From: Solirubrobacterales bacterium
GTDB taxonomy: Bacteria; Actinomycetota; Thermoleophilia; Solirubrobacterales; Solirubrobacteraceae
DNA length: 33,877 nt
Reading direction: 5' to 3'
NCBI GenBank assembly: GCA_003137075.1
Contig: PLES01000054.1
Span: forward strand, 12,734 to 46,610
Part shown: positions 1-8,619 of the stretch, one piece after another
Position numbering within the stretch: the stretch's first letter is position 1
Layout of the letters: each line of letters opens with the position of its first letter
Made by a program: the position numbers and the translations under genes
Notes under the pieces: generated by a model
What the model saw: only the letters and a program-made list of their open reading frames with translations
Told to the model about the DNA's origin: nothing
Database searches by the model: none

Positions 1-2
1 GA

Positions 3-842
3 GTCAGCCGGGTGACGCGGCTCGGCGCCGGCGTCGACTCCAGTGGCCGGCTATCGGACGAGGCTCTGGAGCGCGAATACGGTGCACTCGCCGAGTACAG
101 CGCGGCGCTCGAGTTGTCGCCGGTCGAGCGTGCCGTCGCGGTCATGACCAGCGCCGTCCGCGACGCGACCAACGGGCAGCAGCTCGCCGACGCCGCAACT
201 GAAACGTTCGGCTTCGAGGCACACATCCTCACTGGTGACGAGGAGGCGCGCATGACCTATCTCGGCGCCACCAGCGACATCGACACGAGCCCCTACGACG
301 CCTCGCATCCGATCCTCGTGATCGATATCGGCGGCGGCTCCACCGAGTTCGTGCTCGGCCACGGTGACCAGCTCGACTTTCACGTCTCGACCCAGGCGGG
401 GGTTGTGCGCCAGGCCGACCGCCACATCGAGCACGACCCCCCGACAGCGGCCGAGCTGGAAGCCGTGGCGCTCGACATGCGCTCGATCCTCGAGGCGGCG
501 ATCCCGCCCGAGCACCGCAGCGGCATCAGTCGCGCGCTCGCCGTCGCGGGCACGCCCACCGCCCTGGCGGCGATCGCGCAGCAGCTGGATGAGTACGACC
601 CGGCCCGTGTTCACGGTTACAAGGTCACCGCCGCCGAGCGCGACAAGATCTTCGCGCGGCTGCGCACGCTGACACTCGAACAGCGGCGTCAGATACCGGG
701 GCTGCACCCAGCCCGCGCTGACGTGATCCTGCCGGGAATAGTGATCCTCTGCGAGGTGATGGATTTCTTCGGCCTCGACGCGGTCGAGGCCTCCGAACAC
801 GACATTCTCAGAGGTGCCGCGCTCGCCTACGCAAGCGAGTGA
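3..842 (+). CDS. Ppx/GppA phosphatase family protein, 5'-truncated by window edge
   Basis: Frame is open to the window start (V-S-R-VTRLGAGVDSSGRLS). Contains the ASKHA phosphate motif VIDIGGGSTEFVLG and a typical C-terminus RADVILPGIVIL. Confidence 0.9.
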   Translation, partial: VSRVTRLGAGVDSSGRLSDEALEREYGALAEYSAALELSPVERAVAVMTSAVRDATNGQQLADAATETFGFEAHILTGDEEARMTYLGATSDIDTSPYDASHPILVIDIGGGSTEFVLGHGDQLDFHVSTQAGVVRQADRHIEHDPPTAAELEAVALDMRSILEAAIPPEHRSGISRALAVAGTPTALAAIAQQLDEYDPARVHGYKVTAAERDKIFARLRTLTLEQRRQIPGLHPARADVILPGIVILCEVMDFFGLDAVEASEHDILRGAALAYASE

Positions 843-851
843 TTAAGCCTC

Positions 852-1349
852 TCAGCTGCGGGCAAGCCCGAGCCGGCCGCTGATGTCGGCGCACTCGGCG
901 CAGACCTCCTCGGGGATCAGACCGAGGCGCATCAGGATCGCGAAGGCCTTGCAGCCCAGGCAGTAACCGAAGATCGATTCAAGGCCAGCCGCCGGGATGA
1001 ACATCACGAGCACCACGTCCGCCGCGGTGTGGTCACCGAGGATCAACCCGAACAGCAGCGCCAACGAGGACATCACGGTGCCGAGCGCCTGCGCGAAGCG
1101 CTTGGGCGGTCCCGAAACGTATTTCTTCTCCCCCAGGCGCGGCGCGATCACGTTCATCGCCAGCCAGCCGAGTGGGCTGAGCTTCGGACCGGTCAGAACC
1201 CGTGCCCAGAAGCCGTAGGTGATCGGGATCAGTAGCCAGTACCAACCGCTGACGAGCGTCACGATCACGCCCACCAGCACCACCGATGCGACCGTTCGCG
1301 CGGCCTTGTCATTGACCGGATTCGGGAACGAAAAGAAGTCACGCATCAC
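852..1349 (-). CDS. DUF4395 family membrane protein
   Basis: FPNPVNDKAARTVA start, several hydrophobic segments, GYCLGCKAF motif typical of DUF4395. Confidence 0.8.
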   Translation of the reverse strand: MMRDFFSFPNPVNDKAARTVASVVLVGVIVTLVSGWYWLLIPITYGFWARVLTGPKLSPLGWLAMNVIAPRLGEKKYVSGPPKRFAQALGTVMSSLALLFGLILGDHTAADVVLVMFIPAAGLESIFGYCLGCKAFAILMRLGLIPEEVCAECADISGRLGLARS

Positions 1350-1501
1350 TTATCAGTGTACCCAAGCGATCTTGTGAACTTAGAGGCCCCGCGACGCACC
1401 GGGCTACCCCCCAACCGGGTGGTCGGCATCAGCGCTCTCTAGGAAACTGTCAGCGGCCCGCGTAGCCTTGTGTGACCATCGTCACGCAAGGAGTCAGCTC
1501 T

Positions 1502-1687
1502 ATGTCGAATCAGCAGACCGCAGAGCCACAGACGAACCGCTTCGAGGCACTTTGCTCAGAGATCGGCGAGTACGATCATCTCCCAGCTCTCACTCACGAG
1601 CAGGCCTACGCCGCCCGCATGGTCACCGGCGATGACGAGGAGGCCACCCTCGACGCCTCGATTCTCGAAGGGCTCGTCCACCCGTAA
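1502..1687 (+). CDS. small hypothetical protein (about 61 aa)
   Basis: ATG at 1502 preceded by AAGGAG (1488-1493); MSNQQTAEPQTNRFEALCSEIGEYDHLPALTHEQAYAARMVTGDDEEATLDASILEGLVHP. No family recognised. Confidence 0.6.
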   Translation: MSNQQTAEPQTNRFEALCSEIGEYDHLPALTHEQAYAARMVTGDDEEATLDASILEGLVHP

Positions 1688-1743
1688 GCGGTAGGTAGTT
1701 GCCGGTCGAGCGCGACCGGCAACGCAAGCCTGCGGCTGCCCGG

Positions 1744-2574
1744 CTAGCCCAAGAGCGTGGCGTTGATCACAGCGCCGCTGAGGATGACGATCGCGACCAG
1801 GTAGAACCAGCCGAGCACGATCACGATGAAAACGACGGTCGAGCTGAAGCGCGCGATCGTGGAGATCGACGAGAGGTAGACGGGAAAGCCGTAGTCGATC
1901 GCCCCGATCGCGATCGTGGCGACAATCGCCCCCGGCCAGACCGCCCGCCACGGGATCTCGCGGTTGGGAACCCGGTGATAGATCACAGACAGGCAGGTGA
2001 AGAGGATCGCCAGGCTGGCGGCGAGCGAGATCACGTAGACGAAGTCGTGCACGTGCACGAGGTCGAGCGGCAGGTCACTGGCGGTCGCTTTCAGCAGTGA
2101 CTGCGCGGTCGGGATCAGCACGGTCGCGAACATGAACAGCAGCACGACCCCGACCATCGCCAGCCCGAAGCGCTTCTGCTGCAGCCAGGGACGCGAGCTG
2201 CAGTTGTAGATGCGGCTGAAGCTGGTGTCGAGCGCACCCCAGAACGAGGAGGCCAGCCAGAGGCTGGCGATCAGCGCCAGGATCCCGGTGCTGGTGGTCG
2301 AATCGGAAACCTGGTCCAGCAGTGACTGCAGCGTGTGCTGGGTGGTCCCGGGAAAGATGTCACGCAGGTCACCCTCGACCGAATGCATCACGCTCGGGCT
2401 GGAAAGCACGTGCCCGCCGACGAACAGGCCGAGCAGGGCGAGCGGCACGACGCCCAAAAGCATCGTGTAGGCGAGCATCGACGCGAGCCCGGTGATGTTC
2501 GAATGCCACGCCAAATGACCGAAGTGGCTGAGGGCATGACGTACCCGGTGCTGCCGGGTGTGGGCGAGGCTCAT
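1744..2574 (-). CDS. YihY/virulence factor BrkB family membrane protein
   Basis: 276 aa, multi-TM; motifs SSFWGALDTSFSRIYN, LFTCLSVIYHRVPN and GWFYLVAIVILSGAVINATL are characteristic of YihY/BrkB. Confidence 0.88.
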   Translation of the reverse strand: MSLAHTRQHRVRHALSHFGHLAWHSNITGLASMLAYTMLLGVVPLALLGLFVGGHVLSSPSVMHSVEGDLRDIFPGTTQHTLQSLLDQVSDSTTSTGILALIASLWLASSFWGALDTSFSRIYNCSSRPWLQQKRFGLAMVGVVLLFMFATVLIPTAQSLLKATASDLPLDLVHVHDFVYVISLAASLAILFTCLSVIYHRVPNREIPWRAVWPGAIVATIAIGAIDYGFPVYLSSISTIARFSSTVVFIVIVLGWFYLVAIVILSGAVINATLLG

Positions 2575-2627
2575 CCGCGAGAGTGTCCCAACGCGACCGG
2601 CATCACGCCGATCCCGCGTGCGCAGGA

Positions 2628-3287
2628 CTAACTGACAGGCAGTTGCGGAATGCTCGCCCGCGCCTGTCCGGCGCTGAACGAGACCGCCGCCATCATCGCG
2701 TCAGAGCCGCAGAACCAGCGGTCGCCGATCCGGATTACCGGCGGCATCAGGATCCCGCGCGCCTGCAAACCCTTGGCGGTGGCTTCAAGTTGGTGATCAC
2801 GTTTCGGGTCGCGGCTGGCCTGCACCGCCTGTACCGGGTTGAGTCCGGCGCCGGCCGCGGCCTCGGCGATCACGTCATCCGACGCGATATCGAAGCCGCC
2901 GCAGAAGGCGAAGCGCGCGACACCGAGCGCGAACGTAGCGCCGCGGCCCTCGTCGCTCGCCCAGATTGCCGCACGGGCCGCCCGGCGACTGTCCATCGGG
3001 TAGCGATGCGGCTCGACCAGCGGCACGGAGAGCATGTGCGCTTCCTTCTCCGCCAGCGCGAGCCGCTCATAAGCGAGGTTCTGACGGTCGTCAGCGGTGC
3101 GCAGCCCGCTCGATTCCGACAGCGGACCCACAACCGGGATCCAGGCGACGTCACCGAGCGCGCGCTCAACCCGCTCGGCCGCCAGGTACGAGACCGGGCA
3201 ATCAAGCGAGTAGAAGAACGCGGCCGGGCCGATCGAAGGACGTGACCGGTCGGCAAGACGCTCTGAGAGATAGATGACCTCGCCCAT
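2628..3287 (-). CDS. DsbA-like / 2-hydroxychromene-2-carboxylate isomerase family protein
   Basis: MGEVIYLSERL... likely start near 3287; FFYSLDCPVSYLAAERVERAL resembles the thioredoxin-like fold of the HCCA isomerase/DsbA family. Confidence 0.65.
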   Translation of the reverse strand: MGEVIYLSERLADRSRPSIGPAAFFYSLDCPVSYLAAERVERALGDVAWIPVVGPLSESSGLRTADDRQNLAYERLALAEKEAHMLSVPLVEPHRYPMDSRRAARAAIWASDEGRGATFALGVARFAFCGGFDIASDDVIAEAAAGAGLNPVQAVQASRDPKRDHQLEATAKGLQARGILMPPVIRIGDRWFCGSDAMMAAVSFSAGQARASIPQLPVS

Positions 3288-3436
3288 GCAGTCATTATCG
3301 GAAAGTCGCCCGCAAAACCTTTGCAATGAATCCGCACGCTCGTACTTTTGTTTGGAAATACCCGCACTTTTTGCTTAAAGAGCAGTTCAGAGCGTTAAAC
3401 TGACTAAAGCCTGTTTCGATCGAGTGGAGGCGTTTT

Positions 3437-4141
3437 ATGCCCCAAGTCCCACCGCCGAAGCGCCATCCATATGACCAATGGTCACCGGATGCTCGCGCGT
3501 TGGATCTCGTCGGCGACAAGTGGACGCTGCTGATCGTCCGTGACCTGGCCGCAGGGCCGCGCCGTTTTGTTGAGCTCCAGCGCGTGCTTCCAGGGATCTC
3601 GACTGAGCAGTTGCGCTCACGCCTGAACCGGATGGTCGCCGACGGCATGCTCACCCGTAAGCGCTACCGCGAGGTACCGCCGCGAGTTGACTATGAGCTG
3701 ACTCCGCGCGCCAAGGAGCTGATGCCGATCCTCGGCGAGCTCGCGCGTTGGGGCTACGGCTGGGCCTGGAGCACGCCACGTAGCGGAGAGCGGGTCGACA
3801 TAGCCGCGATCTTCCGTCTGATTCCCGGGCTGGTGAAGCCGGACGGCAGCCGTGGCGAGATCGAGATGACCGTAACCGACGGCCACCGCGAGGGCGGGCC
3901 GACGACTTACACGGTCGTGCTCACCGGCGACACCGTGGAACTGCACGAGCAGTTCGGTGCCGATCCAAGCTGCCAAGTGAGCGGCGATACGTCCGCGTGG
4001 GTGAAGGCGTTCGCGCCAGGGACCGACCTCGGCGCTCTGCAGTTCAGCGGCAAGCGTTCGCTGGCCGACTTGCTGATCGGCCAGCTCAGCGCCACGGCGC
4101 TGCAGGACGCTCACGCGCGGAGCGAGCGGCAGATCGCGTGA
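3437..4141 (+). CDS. HxlR-type winged-helix transcriptional regulator
   Basis: VGDKWTLLIVRDLAAGPRRFVELQRVLPGISTEQLRSRLNRMVADGMLTRKRYREVPPRVDYELTPRAKELMPIL is a canonical HxlR domain; a C-terminal SCP2-like region follows. Confidence 0.93.
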   Translation: MPQVPPPKRHPYDQWSPDARALDLVGDKWTLLIVRDLAAGPRRFVELQRVLPGISTEQLRSRLNRMVADGMLTRKRYREVPPRVDYELTPRAKELMPILGELARWGYGWAWSTPRSGERVDIAAIFRLIPGLVKPDGSRGEIEMTVTDGHREGGPTTYTVVLTGDTVELHEQFGADPSCQVSGDTSAWVKAFAPGTDLGALQFSGKRSLADLLIGQLSATALQDAHARSERQIA

Positions 4142-4184
4142 TCCGCCCGTAGCCACGCCTCGCATATAGGCAAGTTCCGACTGA

Positions 4185-4269
4185 TACCCGGGGCGGGGAT
4201 CGAACCCGCAGTGCCCTTGCGAGCAGCGCTTTTTAAGAGCGCCGACTTTGCCAGTTTGTCTACCCGGGC
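4185..4269 (-). tRNA. tRNA-Leu (anticodon TAA)
   Basis: Reverse complement folds as a class II tRNA: acceptor GCCCGGG/CCCGGGT, anticodon stem GCGCT-CTTAAAA-AGCGC, long variable arm TGCTCGCAAGGGCA, T-arm GCGGGTTCGATCCCCGC. CCA not encoded. Confidence 0.93.
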
Positions 4270-4433
4270 TACGCCTCGCGGATCTTAGACCCGCGAGAGG
4301 CGCTGGAAACACGTGGGTTTGCAAAACCGCCGCCCAGGGGAGTTGCAATGCAAGTGAAACGTCCCGCACATCAGTTCTTACGGAACCGCAACTTTTGCGT
4401 TGGTAGGTTGTTGAAACCGTGCTAGAAGCCGAA

Positions 4434-6167
4434 ATGGAAGTCTCAGCACTCAAATATTCGGGCCGCGGCGGACTCTCCGCACGGTCCCCGCTACTGCGAC
4501 TCCAGTCGGATGAGCGGCTGGTAGCCGTCATACGCCGTGGCAACGTAGGGGCTTTCGAGCTGCTTGTGAGCCGATACGAGACGCGGCTGCTCTCCTTCTG
4601 CCGTCACCTGCTGCGCTCACGCGAGGACGCGGAAGACGTTCTGCAGGAGGTTTTGGCGGCCGCATACGCCGCGATGCTTTCGGACGACCGTCCGATCAAC
4701 GTGCGGCCCTGGCTCTACCGGATCGCTCGCAACCGCTGTCTGAACCACCTGCGCAAGGCCCAGGCCGTCGGCGTCGATTCGATGGACGTGCATTTCTCCG
4801 ACAACGGCGCCAGCACCGCCGACAAGGTCCACGACCGTGAGGAGTTCCGCCAGCTCGTCGGCGACATCCACGGTCTGCCTGAAACCCAGCGCACCGCACT
4901 GGTGCTGCGTGAGATGGATGCGCTCTCCTATGAGCAGATCGCGGAAGCTATGGACACGACGGTGCCGAGCGTGAAGTCGTTGCTGGTGCGGGCGCGCGTT
5001 TCGCTCGCCGAGGCGTCTGAGTCGCGCCTGCTGAGCTGCGAAGAAGTCCGTGAGCAGCTGGGCGAGATCGCCGAGGGCCTCGTCAAGAAGGCGAATCCGG
5101 CCGTGCGCCGCCACGTCAAGTCGTGCAGCCGCTGCAGCCGCTTTGAGAAGGAGATTCGTCACTCGAGCAAGGCACTGGCCGCCGCGCTGGTCCCGCTCAG
5201 TGCCGTCGGGATGCTGCACAAACTACTGCTGGTCCACCTACTCGGTCACTCAGCCGGTACTGGCGCTGCCAGCGCCGCCGGCGCAAGCGCGACCGGCACC
5301 GGTGCCGTGGCCTCCGCAGCCGGCGCCGGGGCCACAGCAGCCGGGGCGACCGCCGGCGCCGCCGGTGGGGCGAGCTCCGCCGGGCTGATCAGCGCGGGCG
5401 TTGGCGCCGTCGCCACCAAGGCCGCCGCTGGACTTGCGGCCGCGGCGCTGGTCACGGCCGGCACCGTCGCCGTCAGCCACGACACCCGTCACCACGCCCA
5501 TCAGCCCTCCGGCTTCCAGGTACTGAACGCATCGATGAAGGCCGGCGTCGCGCGCTCGGACGCGACCGCTCCGGTACTGGCCGCACCGGTTCGGATCCTG
5601 CCGCCGGCCAAGCTGCCGCAGCAGACCAAGCCGATCGAGCACGCCGCCCGCGTCGTGAAGGCCAAGCCGCATGTCCTAACGCCGGTCGTGTCCGTCAAGC
5701 CCGCGGCTCGCAAGCCCGTTAGCCAAACGCCCGTGACCTCAACGCCTGTGACGGCGGCCCCGCCGGCGGCGACGGCAACAACCCCGACTGCGACCGCCGC
5801 GTCGGTCGTTACGCCCACGGCGCCCGCGACAACAAATTCCACGGCGGCGGCGGCAGCTCCGGCAGCGACGACCACGCTGACGACCACAACCGCCACGACG
5901 CCGTCTACCGCGACGACGCCGGCCACGACTACGACGGCAACCACGACGACGCCAACCGGGACGACGACCACGCCGACCGGCACGACCACGGCGCCGGTCT
6001 CAACGACGCTGACCTCAACCACGCCGACCTCAACCCCGCCGACCTCAACAGCGCCGACGACGACGAGCGCCAGCCCGTCGTCACCTCCCACCGGCGGCAC
6101 CGGTCTGCTGCCGAGCTCGCCGCTGACTTCGACGGTCGCAGCCGTGACGGCCGCGGTCCACTCCTAG
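4434..6167 (+). CDS. ECF-type sigma-70 factor with C-terminal zinc-finger (ZAS-like), TM segment and Thr/Pro-rich tail
   Basis: Sigma region 2 (VSRYETRLLSFCRHLLRSREDAEDVLQEVLAAAY) and region 4 (LPETQRTALVLREMDALSYEQIAEAMDTTVPSVKSLLVRARVSL), then HVKSCSRC (HxxxCxxC), Ala/Gly-rich hydrophobic region, TM-like GLAAAALVTAGTVAV, and a long Thr/Pro tail. Start could also be 4419. Confidence 0.9.
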   Translation: MEVSALKYSGRGGLSARSPLLRLQSDERLVAVIRRGNVGAFELLVSRYETRLLSFCRHLLRSREDAEDVLQEVLAAAYAAMLSDDRPINVRPWLYRIARNRCLNHLRKAQAVGVDSMDVHFSDNGASTADKVHDREEFRQLVGDIHGLPETQRTALVLREMDALSYEQIAEAMDTTVPSVKSLLVRARVSLAEASESRLLSCEEVREQLGEIAEGLVKKANPAVRRHVKSCSRCSRFEKEIRHSSKALAAALVPLSAVGMLHKLLLVHLLGHSAGTGAASAAGASATGTGAVASAAGAGATAAGATAGAAGGASSAGLISAGVGAVATKAAAGLAAAALVTAGTVAVSHDTRHHAHQPSGFQVLNASMKAGVARSDATAPVLAAPVRILPPAKLPQQTKPIEHAARVVKAKPHVLTPVVSVKPAARKPVSQTPVTSTPVTAAPPAATATTPTATAASVVTPTAPATTNSTAAAAAPAATTTLTTTTATTPSTATTPATTTTATTTTPTGTTTTPTGTTTAPVSTTLTSTTPTSTPPTSTAPTTTSASPSSPPTGGTGLLPSSPLTSTVAAVTAAVHS

Positions 6168-6195
6168 CTCTCGAAGCTCCGGCATACTCGGGGTC

Positions 6196-6525
6196 GTGAT
6201 CGACTTCGACCAGTTCCTGCAGGTTGATATGCGCGTCGGCCGGGTCAGCGCAGTCGACGACTTTCCCGAAGCACGCAAGCCGGCCTGGAAGCTGACGATC
6301 GACTTTGGGCCTGAGCTCGGCTCCAAGCGCTCATCAGCCCAGATCACGACCTATACGCGTGAGCAGCTGCTGAACACGCTGGTGGTTGCCGTCGTCAACT
6401 TCCCGCCGCGTCAGATCGGGCCGTTCATGTCGGAGGTGCTGGTGCTCGGCGCGCTCGATGACACTCTGGGAGTGGTCCTGCTGCGTCCCGACCAGGACGC
6501 CGCCGTCGGTTCGAGGATCGGCTGA
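6196..6525 (+). CDS. csaA: CsaA-like tRNA-binding domain protein
   Basis: DFDQFLQVDMRVGRVSAVDDFPEARKPAWKLTIDFGPELGSKRSSAQIT...VVAVVNFPPRQIGPFMSEVLVLG is characteristic of CsaA/EMAPII-type domains. Confidence 0.92.
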   Translation: MIDFDQFLQVDMRVGRVSAVDDFPEARKPAWKLTIDFGPELGSKRSSAQITTYTREQLLNTLVVAVVNFPPRQIGPFMSEVLVLGALDDTLGVVLLRPDQDAAVGSRIG

Positions 6526-6527
6526 CC

Positions 6528-6950
6528 TCAGTCGGCGTCAGCGAAGCTGACTCTCGCCAGCGGGCTCTGCTCAACCCACTCGTCAACCACGCCGACCGGC
6601 CAGGGGCTGTCGGCCGTGCGCTGCTGGTTGAAATCCTCGACGAACTGCGTGAGGATGCGGCGCCGCTCGGTTGGGTCGGTGATGACCTCGGCGCGCGCCG
6701 GCAGATCTGCCACGACGCCATTCTTGAGGTGGAAGATGAAGTTCGGGTCGGCTGCGAGATTCAGCAGCCAGGCCCGCTGCTGAGGATGGGGGATGCCGCT
6801 CAGGTAGATCGTGTCCTCGAAGCGACGGAAGGTGGTCTCGATGCGACGCGGCTCACCGGACCGCCTGCCGGTGGTGGTGATGTCGATCGTGCGTGCCGCA
6901 TAGCTTGAGGAGGGGCCGATCGCCAGAGCTTCGCGTACATCGTCTCGCAT
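6528..6950 (-). CDS. nitroreductase/DDN-like (deazaflavin F420-dependent) family protein
   Basis: TTGRRSGEPRRIETTFRRFEDTIYLSGIPHPQQRAWLLNLAADPNFIFHLK matches the Ddn/DUF385 split-barrel family. Confidence 0.8.
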   Translation of the reverse strand: MRDDVREALAIGPSSSYAARTIDITTTGRRSGEPRRIETTFRRFEDTIYLSGIPHPQQRAWLLNLAADPNFIFHLKNGVVADLPARAEVITDPTERRRILTQFVEDFNQQRTADSPWPVGVVDEWVEQSPLARVSFADAD

Positions 6951-6986
6951 GACTCTGAAGGTTACCGCTGCGCCGCTTCGCGCAGG

Positions 6987-7997
6987 CTAGGAGCTGAGCA
7001 CGCCGACTCTCGCCTCACCGAGCACGGCAAGCGAGCTCAATCGGCCCTCGATCGTCATCGCCTGAAGCACCACCATCAGCTCGTCCGCACCCGTCTGGCG
7101 CAGGAAGCCGTCGAAGTACTCGTGCACCAGGCGCTGGGTTCCCACCGCGGTGTACGTGAGCATCTCGTCGACATGCGTCGCGGCTCCCGTGCTGAGCAGT
7201 TGGTCGGCCTGTACGTCGCTCATCTCCAGGTCCCTGACGCCGATCTGGCGGCCGTAGAGGTTGACGGCCCGCCGGCGCCGCGTCGCTTGGAACTCGGCTT
7301 TGGCGGCGCTCTCGGTCTGCGCGGCGATCACGTTCACGCCGGCGATCACATAGGGCCGCTCGAGCTGTTCCGACGGTTTGAATTCGCTCCGGTAGGTCGC
7401 GATCGCGGCATCGAGCGCTGCCGGCGAGAAGTGCGAGGCGAAGGCGTACGGCAGGCCCATCGCGGCGGCCAGTTGGGCGCCGAACAACGAGGAGCCGAGG
7501 ATGTAGAGCGGGACATTTGAGCCCTTGCCTGGGACCGCGTCGACGCCTGGCACCAAGCTGTGGCCGGTCAGGTAGCCCTGCAGCTCCGCCACATCCTGGG
7601 GGAAGCTCTCCGCGGATCTGGGATCGCGACGCAGTGCGTACATCGTCTTCTGGTCGGAGCCGGGTGCCCGCCCGAGACCAAGGTCGATCCGCCCGGGGTA
7701 CATGGCTTCGAGCGTGCCGAACTGCTCCGCGATCAGCAGCGGCGCGTGGTTGGGCAACATCACGCCGCCGGCGCCAAGCCTGATGCTCTTGGTATGCGCG
7801 CCGACATGCGCGATCAAGACGCTCGTGGCAGACGAGGCAATGCTCGGCATGTTGTGGTGCTCGGCGTACCAGACGCGCTCATAGCCGAGCGCTTCGGCCT
7901 GGCGCGCGAGTTCAACGCTAGCGGCGAAGCTGTCGCTCGCCGACTCGCCGGCGCCGATTGGCGCCAGGTCGAGAATGGACAGCCGCGTGTCGCCCAT
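6987..7997 (-). CDS. LLM-class flavin-dependent oxidoreductase
   Basis: [83 protein letters not shown] is typical of luciferase-like monooxygenases. Confidence 0.95.
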   Translation of the reverse strand: MGDTRLSILDLAPIGAGESASDSFAASVELARQAEALGYERVWYAEHHNMPSIASSATSVLIAHVGAHTKSIRLGAGGVMLPNHAPLLIAEQFGTLEAMYPGRIDLGLGRAPGSDQKTMYALRRDPRSAESFPQDVAELQGYLTGHSLVPGVDAVPGKGSNVPLYILGSSLFGAQLAAAMGLPYAFASHFSPAALDAAIATYRSEFKPSEQLERPYVIAGVNVIAAQTESAAKAEFQATRRRRAVNLYGRQIGVRDLEMSDVQADQLLSTGAATHVDEMLTYTAVGTQRLVHEYFDGFLRQTGADELMVVLQAMTIEGRLSSLAVLGEARVGVLSS

Positions 7998-8002
7998 CAG
8001 AG

Positions 8003-8329
8003 CTAGTGAGCTTCGAGCAGCCGCTGTGCGCGCATCGCGTGAGCGACCCGGCCGCTGCGGTTCCAGCAGGCACGCTTTCGCGGACCGCTCTCATCCTGTG
8101 AGGAGAGCGGTTGATGCGCCTCTACCGCGCTGACGGTGATCTCGGATTCGGCGGCCGCAAAGCTGGCCAGGTCGATCGGGGCGGTGATGGCGGCCACCTG
8201 CTGGCGCGCCGTTTCGCGTGCCGTTCCGGCGAGTTCGCGGATGTACCCGGCGAAGACAGCGTCGTTGAAGCGCGCGGCTTGCGAGCGGCGGACCGATGCT
8301 GTGGGGAAGTCTGTGGTTGCGGTGCTCAT
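8003..8329 (-). CDS. hypothetical protein (108 aa), first gene of an oxidoreductase operon
   Basis: ATG at 8329 with AAGGAGA upstream on the minus strand; ends 5 nt before the LLM gene start; preceded by a good -35/-10 promoter. Confidence 0.65.
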   Translation of the reverse strand: MSTATTDFPTASVRRSQAARFNDAVFAGYIRELAGTARETARQQVAAITAPIDLASFAAAESEITVSAVEAHQPLSSQDESGPRKRACWNRSGRVAHAMRAQRLLEAH

Positions 8330-8370
8330 GGGTCTCCTTAGTCCGTGGCTCGGGCCTTCACTTGAGAGGT

Positions 8371-8407
8371 GGAGGCTGCCTCCGGTAATATAGCGGAGGC
8401 AGCCTCC
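8371..8407. promoter_or_regulatory. pair of 13-bp palindromes (candidate repressor operators) overlapping the promoter
   Basis: GGAGGCTGCCTCC (8371-8383) and GGAGGCAGCCTCC (8395-8407). The second fills the -35/-10 spacer and the first covers the predicted transcription start. Confidence 0.75.
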
Positions 8408-8415
8408 GTATTCAA
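8387..8415 (-). promoter_or_regulatory. sigma-70-type promoter: TTGAAT (8410-8415), 17 bp spacer, TATATT (8387-8392)
   Basis: Read on the minus strand: TTGAAT-ACGGAGGCTGCCTCCGC-TATATT, directly upstream of the 8329 start. Confidence 0.75.
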
Positions 8416-8562
8416 CTTAATGCTGCGGCAACATCGAAATCAGTGACGAATGTCCGATCTGACGCTAAGGTTGTCTGGTCAGGCAGCGACGGCAACCAGC
8501 GGCGAGATATCTCGTTGTTTAAGTGTCCCCGCTCCAAATCCGCCCGATCTCCTGGTGCCCGC

Positions 8563-8580
8563 GGCCCGCGAAAGCGGGCC
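8563..8580. terminator. short GC hairpin 3' of the radical SAM gene (possible terminator)
   Basis: GGCCCGC-GAAA-GCGGGCC; no T-tract. Confidence 0.35.
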
Positions 8581-8619
8581 CCCGGCGTTAAGGGGCGTTT
8601 GCATACGCCGCCTGACGGG

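Noticed and set aside
3617-4543. 308-aa minus-strand ORF over HxlR and tRNA-Leu
   Set aside because: Reads through a tRNA gene and an intergenic region; antisense of a clear HxlR gene.
5501-6100. Val/Gly-rich minus-strand ORF (199 aa)
   Set aside because: Complement of the Thr/Pro repeat codons (ACG/ACC gives GTC/GGT); artefact.
8430-8619. Intergenic region between the oxidoreductase operon and the radical SAM gene checked for a regulator gene
   Set aside because: Overlapping ORFs have no HTH or family-like sequence; only a short GC hairpin is supportable.
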